Assembly (NCBI RefSeq): GCF_003116015.1
Contig: NZ_LGQZ01000083.1
Coordinates: 1 to 49,535, forward strand
Source: Azospirillum sp. TSO22-1
GTDB taxonomy: Bacteria > Pseudomonadota > Alphaproteobacteria > Azospirillales > Azospirillaceae
DNA length: 49,535 bases
Reading direction: 5' to 3'
Shown here: positions 9,606-18,470 of the stretch, one piece after another
How the letters are laid out: each line of letters begins with the position of its first letter
How positions within the stretch are numbered: the stretch's first letter is position 1
Position numbers and translations under genes: made by a program
The notes under the pieces: model-generated
Told to the model about the DNA's origin: nothing
What the model saw: only the letters and a program-made list of their open reading frames with translations
Databases searched by the model: none

Positions 9606-9620
9606 TGGCACGAAACCTGC
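9606..9620 (+). promoter_or_regulatory. Sigma-54 promoter for fdhABC-fdhD
   Basis: TGGCACG-AAAC-CTGC matches the sigma-54 consensus in the whole -24 half and in the invariant GC at -12, with correct spacing. The predicted start near 9632 lies 86 bases from the centre of the nearer inverted repeat and 56 bases before the fdhA ATG. Confidence 0.7.
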
Positions 9621-9687
9621 CATGGGGCGGCGCGGCGCCCGGCTCCGCACCGGGCGCGCTCAGAACAGCGCTTCCCCGGGAGGAACC

Positions 9688-12600
9688 ATGCAACTCAGTC
9701 GGCGGCAGTTCATGAAGGTCGGTGCTGGAGGGCTCGCCGCCTCCAGCGTGGCGGCGCTGGGCTTCCTGCCCGCGACCGCACTGGCGGAGGTGCGGCAGTT
9801 CAAGCTGGCCCACGCCAAGGAGATCCGCAACACCTGCCCCTACTGCTCGGTCGGCTGCGGCCTGCTGATGTACAGCCTGGGCGACGGCGCCAAGAACGCC
9901 AAGGCGGAGATCGTCCACATCGAGGGCGACCCCGACCATCCGGTCAGCCGCGGCTCGCTGTGCCCGAAGGGGGCCGGCCTGCTGGACTTCGTGCACAGCC
10001 CGAACCGCCTCAAGTACCCCGAGGTGCGCGAGGCCGGCAGCTCGCAGTGGAAGCGCATCTCCTGGCACGAGGCGGTCGCGCGCATCGCCCGCCACGTCAA
10101 GGACGACCGCGACGCCAACGTCGTCGCGAAGAACGACCAGGGCGTGACGGTCAACCGCTGGACGTCCACGGCGATGCTCACCGCCTCGGCCTCGTCGAAC
10201 GAGACCGGCATCCTGACGCAGAAGTTCATGCGCTCGCTGGGCATCGTCGGCACCGACGCGCAGGCCCGCGTCTGCCACGGCCCCACCGTGTCGGCGCTCG
10301 CCTCGACCTTCGGGCGCGGCGCCATGACCAACACCTGGGTGGACATCTCCAACGCCGACTTCGTCCTGGTCATGGGCGGCAACCCGGCCGAGGCGCACCC
10401 GGTCGGCTTCAAGTGGGCGGTCGAGGCGAAGAAGCGCGGCGCCCGGCTGGTGGTGGTCGATCCGCGCTTCAACCGCTCGGCCGCCGTCGCCGACGAGTAC
10501 GTGCCGATCCGCGCCGGCTCCGACATCGTGTTCCTCGGCGGCATCATCAACTGGCTGATCGCCAACGACAGGATCCAGTGGGAGTACGTCAAGGCGTACA
10601 CCAACGCCAGCTATCTCGTGGACGAAGGCTTCGGCTTCGAGGACGGGCTGTTCTCCGGCTTCGACCAGGGCAAGGGCCAGTACGACCGCAAGACCTGGAA
10701 CTACCAGTTCGACGAGGCCGGCAACGCCAGGACCGACCCGACGCTCCAGCATCCGCGCTGCGTGTGGAACCTGATGAAGGCCCATTACGCGCGCTACACG
10801 CCGGACGTCGTCACCGACCTGACCGGCAGCCCGAAGGACGGATTCCTGACGGTCTGCCGCTACCTCGGCGAGACCTCGGCGCGCGACAAGGTCGGCACCA
10901 TCCTCTACGCGCTGGGCTGGACGCAGCACACGGTGGGCGCCCAGAACATCCGCACCATGGCGATGATCCAGCTTCTGCTGGGCAACATCGGCATGCCGGG
11001 CGGCGGCGTCAACGCGCTGCGCGGGCATTCCAACATCCAGGGCCTGTCCGACCTCGGCCTGCTGTCCACCAGCCTGCCCGGCTACCTGACGCTGCCCAAC
11101 GAGAAGGCGCACCCGACCTTCGCCGAGTACGTCGCCAAGACGACGCCGAAGGCGCAGCAGCCGGGGCAGCTCAATTTCTGGGGCAACACGCCGAAGTTCT
11201 TCGTCAGCCTGCTGAAATGGTTCTGGGGCGACGCCGCCACCAAGGCCAACGACTGGGGCTACGACTGGCTGCCCAAGTGGGACAAGATGTACGACGTGCT
11301 GCAGGTCATGGACCTGATGCACAACGGCAAGGTCAACGGGATGATCGTCCAGGGCTTCAACCCGCTGACCTCGTTCCCCGACGCGCGCAAGACCGTCGCC
11401 TCCTTCTCCAAGCTCAAGTACATGGTGGTGATCGACCCGATCGCCACCGAGACGGCGTCGTTCTGGCGCAACCACGGCGAGTTCAACGACGTCGATCCGG
11501 CCGCCATCAAGACCGAGGTGTTCCGCCTGCCGTCCACCTGCTTCGCCGAGGAGGACGGAGCCATCGTCAACTCGGCGCGTTGGCTGCAGTGGCACTACAA
11601 GGGCGCGCAGGCGCCGGGCGAGGCCAAGACCGACCAGGAGATCATCGCCGAGCTGTTCCTGGCGATCCGCGACCTCTACCGCAAGGAGGGCGGCAAGGCG
11701 CCGGAACCGATCCTCAACCTGTCCTGGCCCTACAGGAAGCCGGAGGAGCCGACCCCGGAGGAACTGGCGAAGGAGCTGAACGGCCGCGCGCTGGCCGACA
11801 TCCCCGACCCCAAGGACCCGACCAAGTTCCTGATCCGCAAGGGCGAGCAGATTCCGGGCTTCGCGCTGCTCCAGGACGACGGCTCGACCATGTCGGCGTG
11901 CTGGATCTTCGCCGGTTGCTGGACGCAGGCCGGCAACCAGATGGCGCGGCGCGACAACACCGACGCCGGCCTCGGCAACACGCCGGGCTGGGCGTGGGCG
12001 TGGCCGGCCAACCGCCGCATCATCTACAACCGCGCCTCCTGCGACCCCGCGGGCAAGCCGTGGGACCCGAAGCGCGCGCTGATCGCCTGGAACGGCGAGC
12101 GCTGGGGCGGCGCCGACGTGCCCGACTTCAAGATCGACGCCGCACCGTCGAGCGGCATGAACCCCTTCATCATGAACCCGGAGGGCGTCGGCCGGCTGTT
12201 CGCCACCGACAAGCTGGTGGACGGCCCCTTCCCCGAGCACTACGAGCCGATGGAAAGCCCGCTCGGCACCAACCCGCTGCACCCCAAGGTGGTCACCAGC
12301 CCGGCGGTGCGCATCTTCAAGGCGGATCGGGAGCGGCTGGGGACGCGCGACCAGTTCCCCTACGTCGGCACCACCTACCGCCTGACCGAGCACTTCCAGT
12401 TCTGGACCAAGAGCGTGGCGCTCAACGCCATCGCCCAGCCGGAGCAGTTCGTCGAGATCGGCGAGGCGCTGGCCGCCGAGAAGGGCATCCGCACCGGCGA
12501 CAGCGTGCGGGTCAGCTCAAAGCGCGGCTTCATCAAGGCCAAGGCGGTGGTCACCAAGCGGGTCAAGGCGCTGAAGGTCAGCGGCCAGACCGTCCATCAG

Positions 12601-12750
12601 GTCGGCATCCCGCTGCACTGGGGCTGGGAGACGGTGGCGCGCAAGGGCTTCCTGTCCAACACCCTGCCGCCGGCGGTGGGCGACTGCAACACCCAGACGC
12701 CGGAATACAAGGCGTTCCTCGTGAACGTCGAGAAGATCGTCGGAGCCTGA
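9688..12750 (+). CDS. fdhA: Formate dehydrogenase-N type catalytic subunit (molybdopterin, Cys form)
   Basis: This 1020-residue catalytic subunit belongs to the membrane-bound respiratory formate dehydrogenase of FdnG/FdoG type. It begins with a twin-arginine signal (SRRQFMKVGAGG), so it acts on the periplasmic side. Cys50, Cys53, Cys57 and Cys92 (NTCPYCSVGC and SLCPKG) bind a 4Fe-4S cluster. Residue 196 in ARVCHGPTV is Cys where E. coli FdnG has selenocysteine, so no Sec machinery is needed. The ATG at 9688 follows GGAGGAACC and begins the Tat signal. It heads the operon fdhA-fdhB-fdhC-fdhD. Oxidising formate would feed electrons to the quinone pool. Confidence 0.92.
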   Translation: MQLSRRQFMKVGAGGLAASSVAALGFLPATALAEVRQFKLAHAKEIRNTCPYCSVGCGLLMYSLGDGAKNAKAEIVHIEGDPDHPVSRGSLCPKGAGLLDFVHSPNRLKYPEVREAGSSQWKRISWHEAVARIARHVKDDRDANVVAKNDQGVTVNRWTSTAMLTASASSNETGILTQKFMRSLGIVGTDAQARVCHGPTVSALASTFGRGAMTNTWVDISNADFVLVMGGNPAEAHPVGFKWAVEAKKRGARLVVVDPRFNRSAAVADEYVPIRAGSDIVFLGGIINWLIANDRIQWEYVKAYTNASYLVDEGFGFEDGLFSGFDQGKGQYDRKTWNYQFDEAGNARTDPTLQHPRCVWNLMKAHYARYTPDVVTDLTGSPKDGFLTVCRYLGETSARDKVGTILYALGWTQHTVGAQNIRTMAMIQLLLGNIGMPGGGVNALRGHSNIQGLSDLGLLSTSLPGYLTLPNEKAHPTFAEYVAKTTPKAQQPGQLNFWGNTPKFFVSLLKWFWGDAATKANDWGYDWLPKWDKMYDVLQVMDLMHNGKVNGMIVQGFNPLTSFPDARKTVASFSKLKYMVVIDPIATETASFWRNHGEFNDVDPAAIKTEVFRLPSTCFAEEDGAIVNSARWLQWHYKGAQAPGEAKTDQEIIAELFLAIRDLYRKEGGKAPEPILNLSWPYRKPEEPTPEELAKELNGRALADIPDPKDPTKFLIRKGEQIPGFALLQDDGSTMSACWIFAGCWTQAGNQMARRDNTDAGLGNTPGWAWAWPANRRIIYNRASCDPAGKPWDPKRALIAWNGERWGGADVPDFKIDAAPSSGMNPFIMNPEGVGRLFATDKLVDGPFPEHYEPMESPLGTNPLHPKVVTSPAVRIFKADRERLGTRDQFPYVGTTYRLTEHFQFWTKSVALNAIAQPEQFVEIGEALAAEKGIRTGDSVRVSSKRGFIKAKAVVTKRVKALKVSGQTVHQVGIPLHWGWETVARKGFLSNTLPPAVGDCNTQTPEYKAFLVNVEKIVGA

Positions 12751-12754
12751 CGCC

Positions 12755-13639
12755 ATGACCCTGCAATCCCTGGACATCAAACAGCGTTCGGCCAGCCCGA
12801 CCACGGCCCCGGAAGCGCGCAACCCCACCGAGATCGCCCAGCTCATCGACGTGTCGGTGTGCATCGGCTGCAAGGCCTGCCAGGTCGCCTGCTCGGAGTG
12901 GAACGAGCTGCGCGCCGACGTCGGCACCTGCGTCGGCGTCTACGACAACCCCACCGACCTGTCGTCGCAGGCGTGGACCGTCATGCGCTTCGCCGAGGTG
13001 GAGGAGAACGGCAAGCTGGAGTGGCTGATCCGCAAGGACGGCTGCATGCACTGCACCGAGCCGGGCTGCCTGAAGGCCTGCCCGTCGCCGGGCGCCATCG
13101 TGCAGTTCAAGAACGGCATCGTCGATTTCCATCAGGAGAACTGCATCGGCTGCGGCTACTGCGTCTCCGGCTGCCCGTTCAACGTGCCGCGCCTCAGCCC
13201 GAAGGACGGCAAGGCGTACAAGTGCAACATGTGCTCCGACCGCGTGGCGGTCGGGCTGGAGCCGGCCTGCGTCAAGACCTGCCCGACCGGCGCCATCCAG
13301 TTCGGCTCGAAGGAGGACATGAAGGAGGTGGCCGCCGCCCGCGTCGCCGACCTGAAGAGCCGCGGCTACAGGAACGCCGGCCTCTACGACCCGCCGGGGG
13401 TGGGCGGCACGCACACCATGTACGTGCTGCACCACGCCGACACGCCCGAGCAGTATTCCGGCCTGCCCGCCGACCCGGCGATCAGCACCGCCGTCGGCCT
13501 GTGGAAGGGGCCGCTGAAGCCGCTCGCCACCGTCGGGCTGGCCGCCGCCGGCCTGTTCGGCTTCTTCCACTACACCACCGTCGGCCCGAACCGGGCGGAC
13601 GGGGACACCCATGAGACCCATGAGGAGGACCGGTCATGA
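12755..13639 (+). CDS. fdhB: Formate dehydrogenase iron-sulfur subunit
   Basis: This 294-residue ferredoxin-like electron transfer subunit belongs to the FdnH/FdoH family. Four cysteine groups for 4Fe-4S clusters are visible, starting CIGCKACQVAC, CMHCTEPGCLKAC, CIGCGYCVSGC and CNMC with CVKTC. A single C-terminal membrane helix (LKPLATVGLAAAGLFGFF) would anchor it, as in E. coli FdnH. It passes electrons from the catalytic subunit to the cytochrome b subunit. It starts 4 bases after fdhA and overlaps fdhC by an ATGA, indicating translational coupling. Confidence 0.92.
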   Translation: MTLQSLDIKQRSASPTTAPEARNPTEIAQLIDVSVCIGCKACQVACSEWNELRADVGTCVGVYDNPTDLSSQAWTVMRFAEVEENGKLEWLIRKDGCMHCTEPGCLKACPSPGAIVQFKNGIVDFHQENCIGCGYCVSGCPFNVPRLSPKDGKAYKCNMCSDRVAVGLEPACVKTCPTGAIQFGSKEDMKEVAAARVADLKSRGYRNAGLYDPPGVGGTHTMYVLHHADTPEQYSGLPADPAISTAVGLWKGPLKPLATVGLAAAGLFGFFHYTTVGPNRADGDTHETHEEDRS

Positions 13640-14256
13640 CGGAAAAGCTGATCCAGCGCTACAGCGCCGCCGAGCGGATCAACCACTGGGTCGTCGCGGT
13701 GTGCTTCGTGCTGCTGGCGATCTCCGGGCTGGCGTTCTTCTACCCGGCCTTCTTCTGGCTGACCGGCGTGTTCGGCACGCCGGAGCTGGCGCGCATCGTC
13801 CACCCCTTCGTCGGGGTGGTGATGTTCGTCGCCTTCGCCCGCCAGTTCTTCCGCTACTGGCACCACAACCTGCTGAACCGCGAGGACGTCAAATGGATGG
13901 TCGCGGTGAAGGAGGTGCTGAAGGGCAACGAGGTCGGCGACATCGGCCGCTACAACGGCGGGCAGAAGGCGATGTTCTGGGTGATGGTGCTGTGCCTGCT
14001 GTTGCTGCTGGGCTCCGGCATCATCGCCTGGCGGCCATACTTCGCCGCCTCCTTCCCGATCCCGCTGATCCGCATCGCGCTGCTGGTCCACGCGGCGAGC
14101 GCCCTGGTGCTGATCTCCTCCATCGTCGTGCACGTCTACGCGGCGCTGTGGGTGCAGGGCACGATCCGCGCCATGGTCGAGGGCGTGGTCACCCACGGCT
14201 GGGCGAGGAAGCACCACCCGCGCTGGTTCCGCGAGAGCACCCGCGGCAAGGCCTGA
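13636..14256 (+). CDS. fdhC: Formate dehydrogenase cytochrome b556 (gamma) subunit
   Basis: The 206-residue product has four predicted membrane helices and is of the FdnI/FdoI family, holding two b hemes and the quinone site. Candidate heme-ligand histidines lie in AAERINHWVVAV, IVHPFVGVVM and IVVHVYAALW. It completes the three-subunit complex in the cytoplasmic membrane. Its ATG overlaps the fdhB stop codon by 4 bases. Confidence 0.9.
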   Translation: MTEKLIQRYSAAERINHWVVAVCFVLLAISGLAFFYPAFFWLTGVFGTPELARIVHPFVGVVMFVAFARQFFRYWHHNLLNREDVKWMVAVKEVLKGNEVGDIGRYNGGQKAMFWVMVLCLLLLLGSGIIAWRPYFAASFPIPLIRIALLVHAASALVLISSIVVHVYAALWVQGTIRAMVEGVVTHGWARKHHPRWFRESTRGKA

Positions 14257-14272
14257 CCGGGAGGAGGATGCC

Positions 14273-15097
14273 ATGCCGTTGGACATGATTGCCGAACCCG
14301 CCTTCCCGGCCGTCCACCGCACGACCGTGCTGCGCCTGGAGCACGGCCGCGCCGAATCCGCCGACGACCATCTGGTCGAGGAGGTGCCGGTGGCGCTGGT
14401 CTACAACCGCATCTCGCACGCGGTGATGCTGGCCTCGCCGGAGAACCTGGAGGACCTGGCGCTCGGCTTCAGCCTGTCGGAGGGCATCCTGGCCGACCGC
14501 GACGAGCTGTTCGGCGTCGCCGTCCGCGCGGGCTGCGACGGGCTGGAGGTCCACATGGACATCCCGTTCGAGCGGTTCGTCGCGCTGAAGGACCGCCGGC
14601 GCAGCATGACCGCCCGCACCGGCTGCGGCCTGTGCGGGGTGGAGAAGCTGGACTCGGTGGCGCGGGTCAAGGGCACGGTGGCGCGCGGCGCCCCCGTGCC
14701 CGTCGCGGCGGTCGCCCGGGCGCTCGACGCCTTCGCCGGGCAGCAGCGCCTGCACCGCCTGACCGGGGCGGTGCACGGCGTCGCCTGGGTCGACCGGACC
14801 GGCACCATCCGGGCGGTCCGCGAGGACGTCGGCCGGCACAACGCGCTCGACAAGCTGATCGGCTGGCTCGCCGCCACGGGGACCGACGTGACCGACGGCT
14901 TCGTCCTGACCTCCAGCCGCGCCAGCTTCGAGATGGTGCAGAAGGCAGCAGCGGTGGGCATCGGCTGCCTGGTGGCGATCTCCGCGCCCACCGCGCTGGC
15001 GGTGCGGCTGGCCGAGGGCTGCGGCCTGACGTTGGCCGGCTTCGCCCGCGGCCAGCGCCTCGTGGTCTACAGCCAAGCCGGCTTTCTTGTGGTTTGA
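14273..15097 (+). CDS. fdhD: Formate dehydrogenase sulfurtransferase FdhD
   Basis: This 274-residue FdhD/NarQ-family protein transfers sulfur from a cysteine desulfurase to the molybdenum cofactor before insertion into formate dehydrogenase. The catalytic CxxC is present in TGCGLCGVEKL, and the conserved EDVGRHNALDKLIG and LTSSRASFEMVQKAA segments are intact. It lies 16 bases after fdhC with GGGAGGAGG just upstream of the ATG, so it closes the operon. Confidence 0.92.
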   Translation: MPLDMIAEPAFPAVHRTTVLRLEHGRAESADDHLVEEVPVALVYNRISHAVMLASPENLEDLALGFSLSEGILADRDELFGVAVRAGCDGLEVHMDIPFERFVALKDRRRSMTARTGCGLCGVEKLDSVARVKGTVARGAPVPVAAVARALDAFAGQQRLHRLTGAVHGVAWVDRTGTIRAVREDVGRHNALDKLIGWLAATGTDVTDGFVLTSSRASFEMVQKAAAVGIGCLVAISAPTALAVRLAEGCGLTLAGFARGQRLVVYSQAGFLVV

Positions 15098-15315
15098 CGG
15101 ACACGCCGATCAAGGAGGCGCCCGAAGCCGTCTGCTGCCCGGGTTCGGCCATGGCGATGCCGTTCCCCGGGGAAACTGCGCGGCCGCAAAGCCGCCGCGC
15201 TGGTGGACGAGGCGATGAAGATGACCGGTGTCCGGCGTACGGTCGGCACCGCCGTGCTCAACGCGCCTGCGCAGGCTGCGGCGGTACGGCAGTCCTGAGG
15301 TCCTGCCGCCATCAG

Positions 15316-15450
15316 CCATTGGCATTGACGACTGGGCGTAGCGGCGCAACCAGCGCTACGGAACGCTCATCTGCAACCTCGATCGCCACCGCACGATCGC
15401 GCCGCTCCCCAACCGCGAGCCGGCGACGCAGGACATGCTGCCCCTCACGC
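15316..15450 (+). pseudogene. ISL3-type transposase fragment with in-frame stop
   Basis: In the frame of base 15318 the sequence reads IGIDDWA-stop-RRNQRYGTLIC, then NLDRHRTIAPLPNREPAT. This matches the DDE-domain start of ISL3-family transposases (usually V-D-D-W/F-A-x-R-R-G-x-x-Y-G-T). The TAG at 15339-15341 and loss of the rest of the gene mark it as a relic. No terminal repeats are visible. Confidence 0.55.
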
Positions 15451-15532
15451 AACATCCCTTCTTTTTGGAAGGCCTTTGCAACCCACTTGCGCCCAATACA
15501 AATAATCAGGCCCATGTTCTTTTGACAAAAGC

Positions 15533-15557
15533 CGTTATAGACTATCTCACCATAACG
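15533..15557. promoter_or_regulatory. ModE-type box upstream of mosB-mosA
   Basis: Perfect arms CGTTAT and ATAACG enclose 13 bases (25 in total; the E. coli modA operator is 24). A TTGACA lies at 15522-15527 just upstream and a TATAAT at 15584-15589 downstream, so a ModE dimer here would sit on or beside a sigma-70 promoter. The distance to mosB is about 360 bases. Confidence 0.6.
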
Positions 15558-15917
15558 CTTTAGAAGACAATGCTGTTTCATTTTATAATTGACGCGCGAT
15601 CGCGAGGCGATCACAGTCCTGTCGGTTCATAACACTATGCAGTCCCCGATGACGCCCAACTGAGCCGATACGGTGGGAAGGCGCCCGCAGCGCTCGGCTG
15701 CCTCCCAATCCATTGGCTTTGGGAACAGTCCACCCTCAGGACCGGCGGTGGCACCAAGTACGGAGCGGCATGCGTGACTCCTCCAGTCGGCGTTCGGTGG
15801 AACCGACAAGCGAGGCACAGATGCCGGTCGGCGTTCCGGTGGGGTTATAGGCCCCGCGGGCCTGCCGATACGTCAGGGCATGTCGACATGCGTTGAAACA
15901 GCGAAAGGCAGGCACTC

Positions 15918-16730
15918 ATGGCCAACACGACAGCGGAGCTCGAGGCGCTCCTCATGCAGCGATCGCTGACCGACGCGCAGCTTCTGGAGGCCGCCGAGGC
16001 GGCGGCGGACTTCCGGATCCTGCCGGATGCGACGGTGATCAAGATCGGCGGGCAGAGCGTCATCGACCGTGGCCGGGCCGCCGTCTATCCGCTGGTGGAC
16101 GAGATCGTCGCCGCCCGCAAGGCCCACCAGCTGCTCATCGGGACCGGCGCCGGCACCCGGGCCCGGCACCTCTACTCGATCGCGGCGGGACTGAGCCTGC
16201 CGGCGGGCGTGCTCTCGCAGCTCGGCGCGTCGGTCGCCGACCAGAACGCCGTGATGCTGGGGCAGCTCCTCGCCAAGCACGGCATCTCCGCGGTCGGCGG
16301 CGCCGGGCTCTCGGCGGTGCCGCTCTACCTCGCCGAAGTGAACGCCGTCGTCTTCAGCGGCATGCCGCCCTACGCGCTGTGGATGCGCCCCGCACCCGAG
16401 GGCGTCATCCCGCCCTACCGCACCGACGCCGGGTGCTTCCTCGTCGCCGAACAGTTCGGCTGCAAGGCGATGATCTACGTGAAGGACGAGGACGGCCTCT
16501 ACACCGCGAACCCGAAGACATCGAAGGACGCCACCTTCATCCCGAAGATCTCGGTCGACGAGATGAAGGCGAAGGGGCTGCACGATTCGATCCTCGAGTT
16601 CCCGGTGCTCGACCTGCTCAAGGACGCCCGCCACATCCGCCAGGTGCAGGTCGTGAACGGCCTCGTCCCCGGCAACCTGACCCGCGCGCTCGCCGGCGAG
16701 CATGTCGGCACGATCATCACCGCGAGCTGA
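15918..16730 (+). CDS. mosB: Molybdenum/tungsten storage protein beta subunit
   Basis: The 270-residue product is very close to Azotobacter MosB along its whole length, from MANTTAELEALLMQRSLTDAQ to GNLTRALAGEHVGTIITAS. It is a UMP-kinase-like fold of the amino-acid kinase family that assembles with MosA into a hexameric cage storing polyoxomolybdate clusters in an ATP-dependent way. VIKIGGQSVIDRG is the nucleotide-binding start and TDAGCFLVAEQFG is a conserved cage segment. AAAGGCAGG precedes the ATG. It is 12 bases upstream of mosA. Storage would let the cell hoard Mo and so influence which nitrogenase is used. Confidence 0.93.
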   Translation: MANTTAELEALLMQRSLTDAQLLEAAEAAADFRILPDATVIKIGGQSVIDRGRAAVYPLVDEIVAARKAHQLLIGTGAGTRARHLYSIAAGLSLPAGVLSQLGASVADQNAVMLGQLLAKHGISAVGGAGLSAVPLYLAEVNAVVFSGMPPYALWMRPAPEGVIPPYRTDAGCFLVAEQFGCKAMIYVKDEDGLYTANPKTSKDATFIPKISVDEMKAKGLHDSILEFPVLDLLKDARHIRQVQVVNGLVPGNLTRALAGEHVGTIITAS

Positions 16731-16742
16731 AGGACCACCGCC

Positions 16743-17576
16743 ATGTCTGAATCCACCACCAGCATCAAGCACGTGGCCTCTCCGCTCGCGCGTCAGACCC
16801 TGCTCGACGGCGACCTCACCCGCCCGGTCGCCGGCCGGCGCCCGATCCGGCTCCTGCCCTGGCTGCAGGTCGTGAAGATCGGCGGACGCGCCATCATGGA
16901 TCGCGGCCACGAGGCGATCCTGCCGATCGTCGAGGAACTCCGGAAGCTCCTGCCCGAGCATCGCCTGCTTATCCTGACCGGTGCCGGCGTCCGCGCCCGG
17001 CACCTCTACGGCGTCGGCCTCGACCTCGGCCTGCCGGTCGGGTCGCTGGCTCCGCTCGCCGCCAGCGAGGCCGGCCAGAACGGCCACATCCTGGCCTCGT
17101 TGCTGGCGCCGGAAGGCGTCTCCTACATCGAGCACCCCACCATCGCGAGCCAGCTCGCCATCCACCTCTCCGCCGCCCGCGCGGTGGTGGGGAGCGCCTT
17201 CCCTCCGTATCACCACCACGAGTTCCCGACCTCGCGCATCCCGCTGCACCGGGCCGATACCGGCGCGTTCCTGCTCGCCGACGCCCTCGGCGCGGCCGGC
17301 CTCACCATCGTGGAGGACGTGGACGGGGTGTACACCGCCGACCCCAAGGGCCCCGGCGGGGAGCAGGCGAAGTTGCTCCGCGAGACGACCGCCGCCGACC
17401 TCGCCAAGCTCGAGGGCACGCTGCCGTTCGACCGCGCGCTCCTCGAGGTCATGGCGAACGCACGCCACCTCGAGCGCGTGCAGGTGGTGAACGGACTCGT
17501 GCCGGGCCGGCTCACCGCCGCGCTGCGCGGCGAGCACGTCGGGACGATCATCCACACCGGCGCGCGTCCAGCCTGA
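16743..17576 (+). CDS. mosA: Molybdenum/tungsten storage protein alpha subunit
   Basis: The 277-residue product is near-identical in pattern to Azotobacter MosA: SIKHVASPLARQTL at the start, RPIRLLPWLQVVKIGGR, the histidine-rich FPPYHHHEFP loop that contacts stored molybdate clusters, and ALRGEHVGTIIHTG at the end. It partners MosB in the storage cage. It is co-transcribed with mosB. A GC hairpin follows, in the convergent gap to the ModA-like gene. Confidence 0.93.
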   Translation: MSESTTSIKHVASPLARQTLLDGDLTRPVAGRRPIRLLPWLQVVKIGGRAIMDRGHEAILPIVEELRKLLPEHRLLILTGAGVRARHLYGVGLDLGLPVGSLAPLAASEAGQNGHILASLLAPEGVSYIEHPTIASQLAIHLSAARAVVGSAFPPYHHHEFPTSRIPLHRADTGAFLLADALGAAGLTIVEDVDGVYTADPKGPGGEQAKLLRETTAADLAKLEGTLPFDRALLEVMANARHLERVQVVNGLVPGRLTAALRGEHVGTIIHTGARPA

Positions 17577-17590
17577 GCGCACGCCCTGCC

Positions 17591-17620
17591 CCCCTGGCCG
17601 CGCCAACCGGCCGCCAGGGG
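17591..17620. terminator. Hairpin between convergent mosA and modA-like genes
   Basis: CCCCTGGC (17591-17598) pairs with GCCAGGGG (17613-17620) around a GC-rich loop. There is no T tract, but the position between converging genes suits a bidirectional terminator. Confidence 0.55.
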
Positions 17621-17629
17621 ACGCAGCGG

Positions 17630-18460
17630 CTAACGCGTCTTCGCCGGCAGGCCGACCGGGTCGAAGCCGTAGCGCGCCAGGATGGCCTGCCCCTCGGGAG
17701 AGAGGATGTAGAAAGCGAGTCCCACGGCCGCCGGTCCGGCGTCCTTTATCACCGCCAGCCCGTACTCCGGGCCGACCCGCATGGCGGTCGGAACCTCGAC
17801 GACCTGAAGCTCCGGCATCTGCGCGACGCGCAGGCGGGCGCTGGTGCAGTAGCCGATTACGAGATCGACGCGGCCGTCCGCGAGGGCCGCCACCGCCGGA
17901 TCCCTGCCACCGACGTCCGCATTGCTGGTCGCACCGCCGACGATCTGCTGGGCCTTGCCCTCCAGCGTGGCGAAGCTGCCCGGCTTGAGGGCGTCGGCGA
18001 TGCGGAACATCGCCCAGGTATAGTCTCCCGCCGGATCGGCCTTCGGCGTCGACGTCCCCAGCTTGACCGCCGGGTCGAGCAGGGTTTCGAGAAAGTTGCC
18101 GGGGGACAGCCCGATGGCGGGCTTCGCCACCGCGCACAAGGCGTTGCGGGTGAACATCGCGACGTGGGACGCCCGTCCCTGGTCGCGCAGGGTCAGCGGA
18201 TGCCCCATGTCGGCCGAGGCGAAGACATGGACGGTCTCGCCCTTCTCGATGCGTTCGCGCATCAGCCCGGAGGGCCCGAACGCCGTCTTCACCAAAACGC
18301 CGTTGGCCTCGCCAAAGCGCCGGGTGATCTCCGTCATGACCTCCTTGAGGCTGCCCGCACCGGTCAGCACGAGATCCTCCGCGTGAGCCGGCAGGCTTGC
18401 CAGAGCGGCGACGGCGAGGGAGGAAAGGGCACGGATCAAGCGAGGCACGGGGCGTTCCAT
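17630..18460 (-). CDS. ModA-like periplasmic oxyanion-binding protein, lone gene
   Basis: This 276-residue secreted protein has a signal peptide ending ALASLPAHA. The mature start LVLTGAGSLKEVMTEITRRFGEANGV matches the ModA family (phosphate-loop-like GAGSLKE), as do VHVFASADMGHP and the late AFYILSPEGQAILARYGFDPVGL. It has no adjacent permease or ATPase. It faces the mosBA genes and has a ModE-type box immediately upstream of its start, so it is probably expressed when molybdate is scarce. It may feed another transporter or act in Mo storage or NifQ supply. Ligand specificity cannot be read from sequence. Confidence 0.75.
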   Translation of the reverse strand: MERPVPRLIRALSSLAVAALASLPAHAEDLVLTGAGSLKEVMTEITRRFGEANGVLVKTAFGPSGLMRERIEKGETVHVFASADMGHPLTLRDQGRASHVAMFTRNALCAVAKPAIGLSPGNFLETLLDPAVKLGTSTPKADPAGDYTWAMFRIADALKPGSFATLEGKAQQIVGGATSNADVGGRDPAVAALADGRVDLVIGYCTSARLRVAQMPELQVVEVPTAMRVGPEYGLAVIKDAGPAAVGLAFYILSPEGQAILARYGFDPVGLPAKTR

Positions 18461-18470
18461 TGCAGAGCAT

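Larger units (their letters stand above)
15098..15917. other. 820-base interval without an intact gene (fdhD to mosB)
   Basis: The first half holds a decayed transposase piece. The middle (about 15460-15600) is unusually AT-rich for this genome and carries a ModE-type box and a TATAAT at 15584-15589. The last 300 bases would form a long untranslated leader for mosB; they contain a hairpin AGGCCC-CGC-GGGCCT at 15849-15863 and a palindrome GCATGTCGACATGC at 15878-15891 close to the start codon. I see no other coding signal. Confidence 0.7.

Noticed and set aside
10273..10277. Selenocysteine in the formate dehydrogenase catalytic subunit
   Set aside because: The codon at residue 196 encodes Cys (ARVCHG) and the frame has no internal UGA.
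9568..12393. Long open frame on the minus strand opposite fdhA (over 900 codons)
   Set aside because: It is a by-product of high GC codon bias; the translation is low-complexity with no domain, and fdhA on the plus strand has clear family motifs.
15600..15917. Molybdenum-cofactor riboswitch in the mosB leader
   Set aside because: The leader is long and has hairpins, but I could not recognise the conserved core of that RNA; no claim is made.
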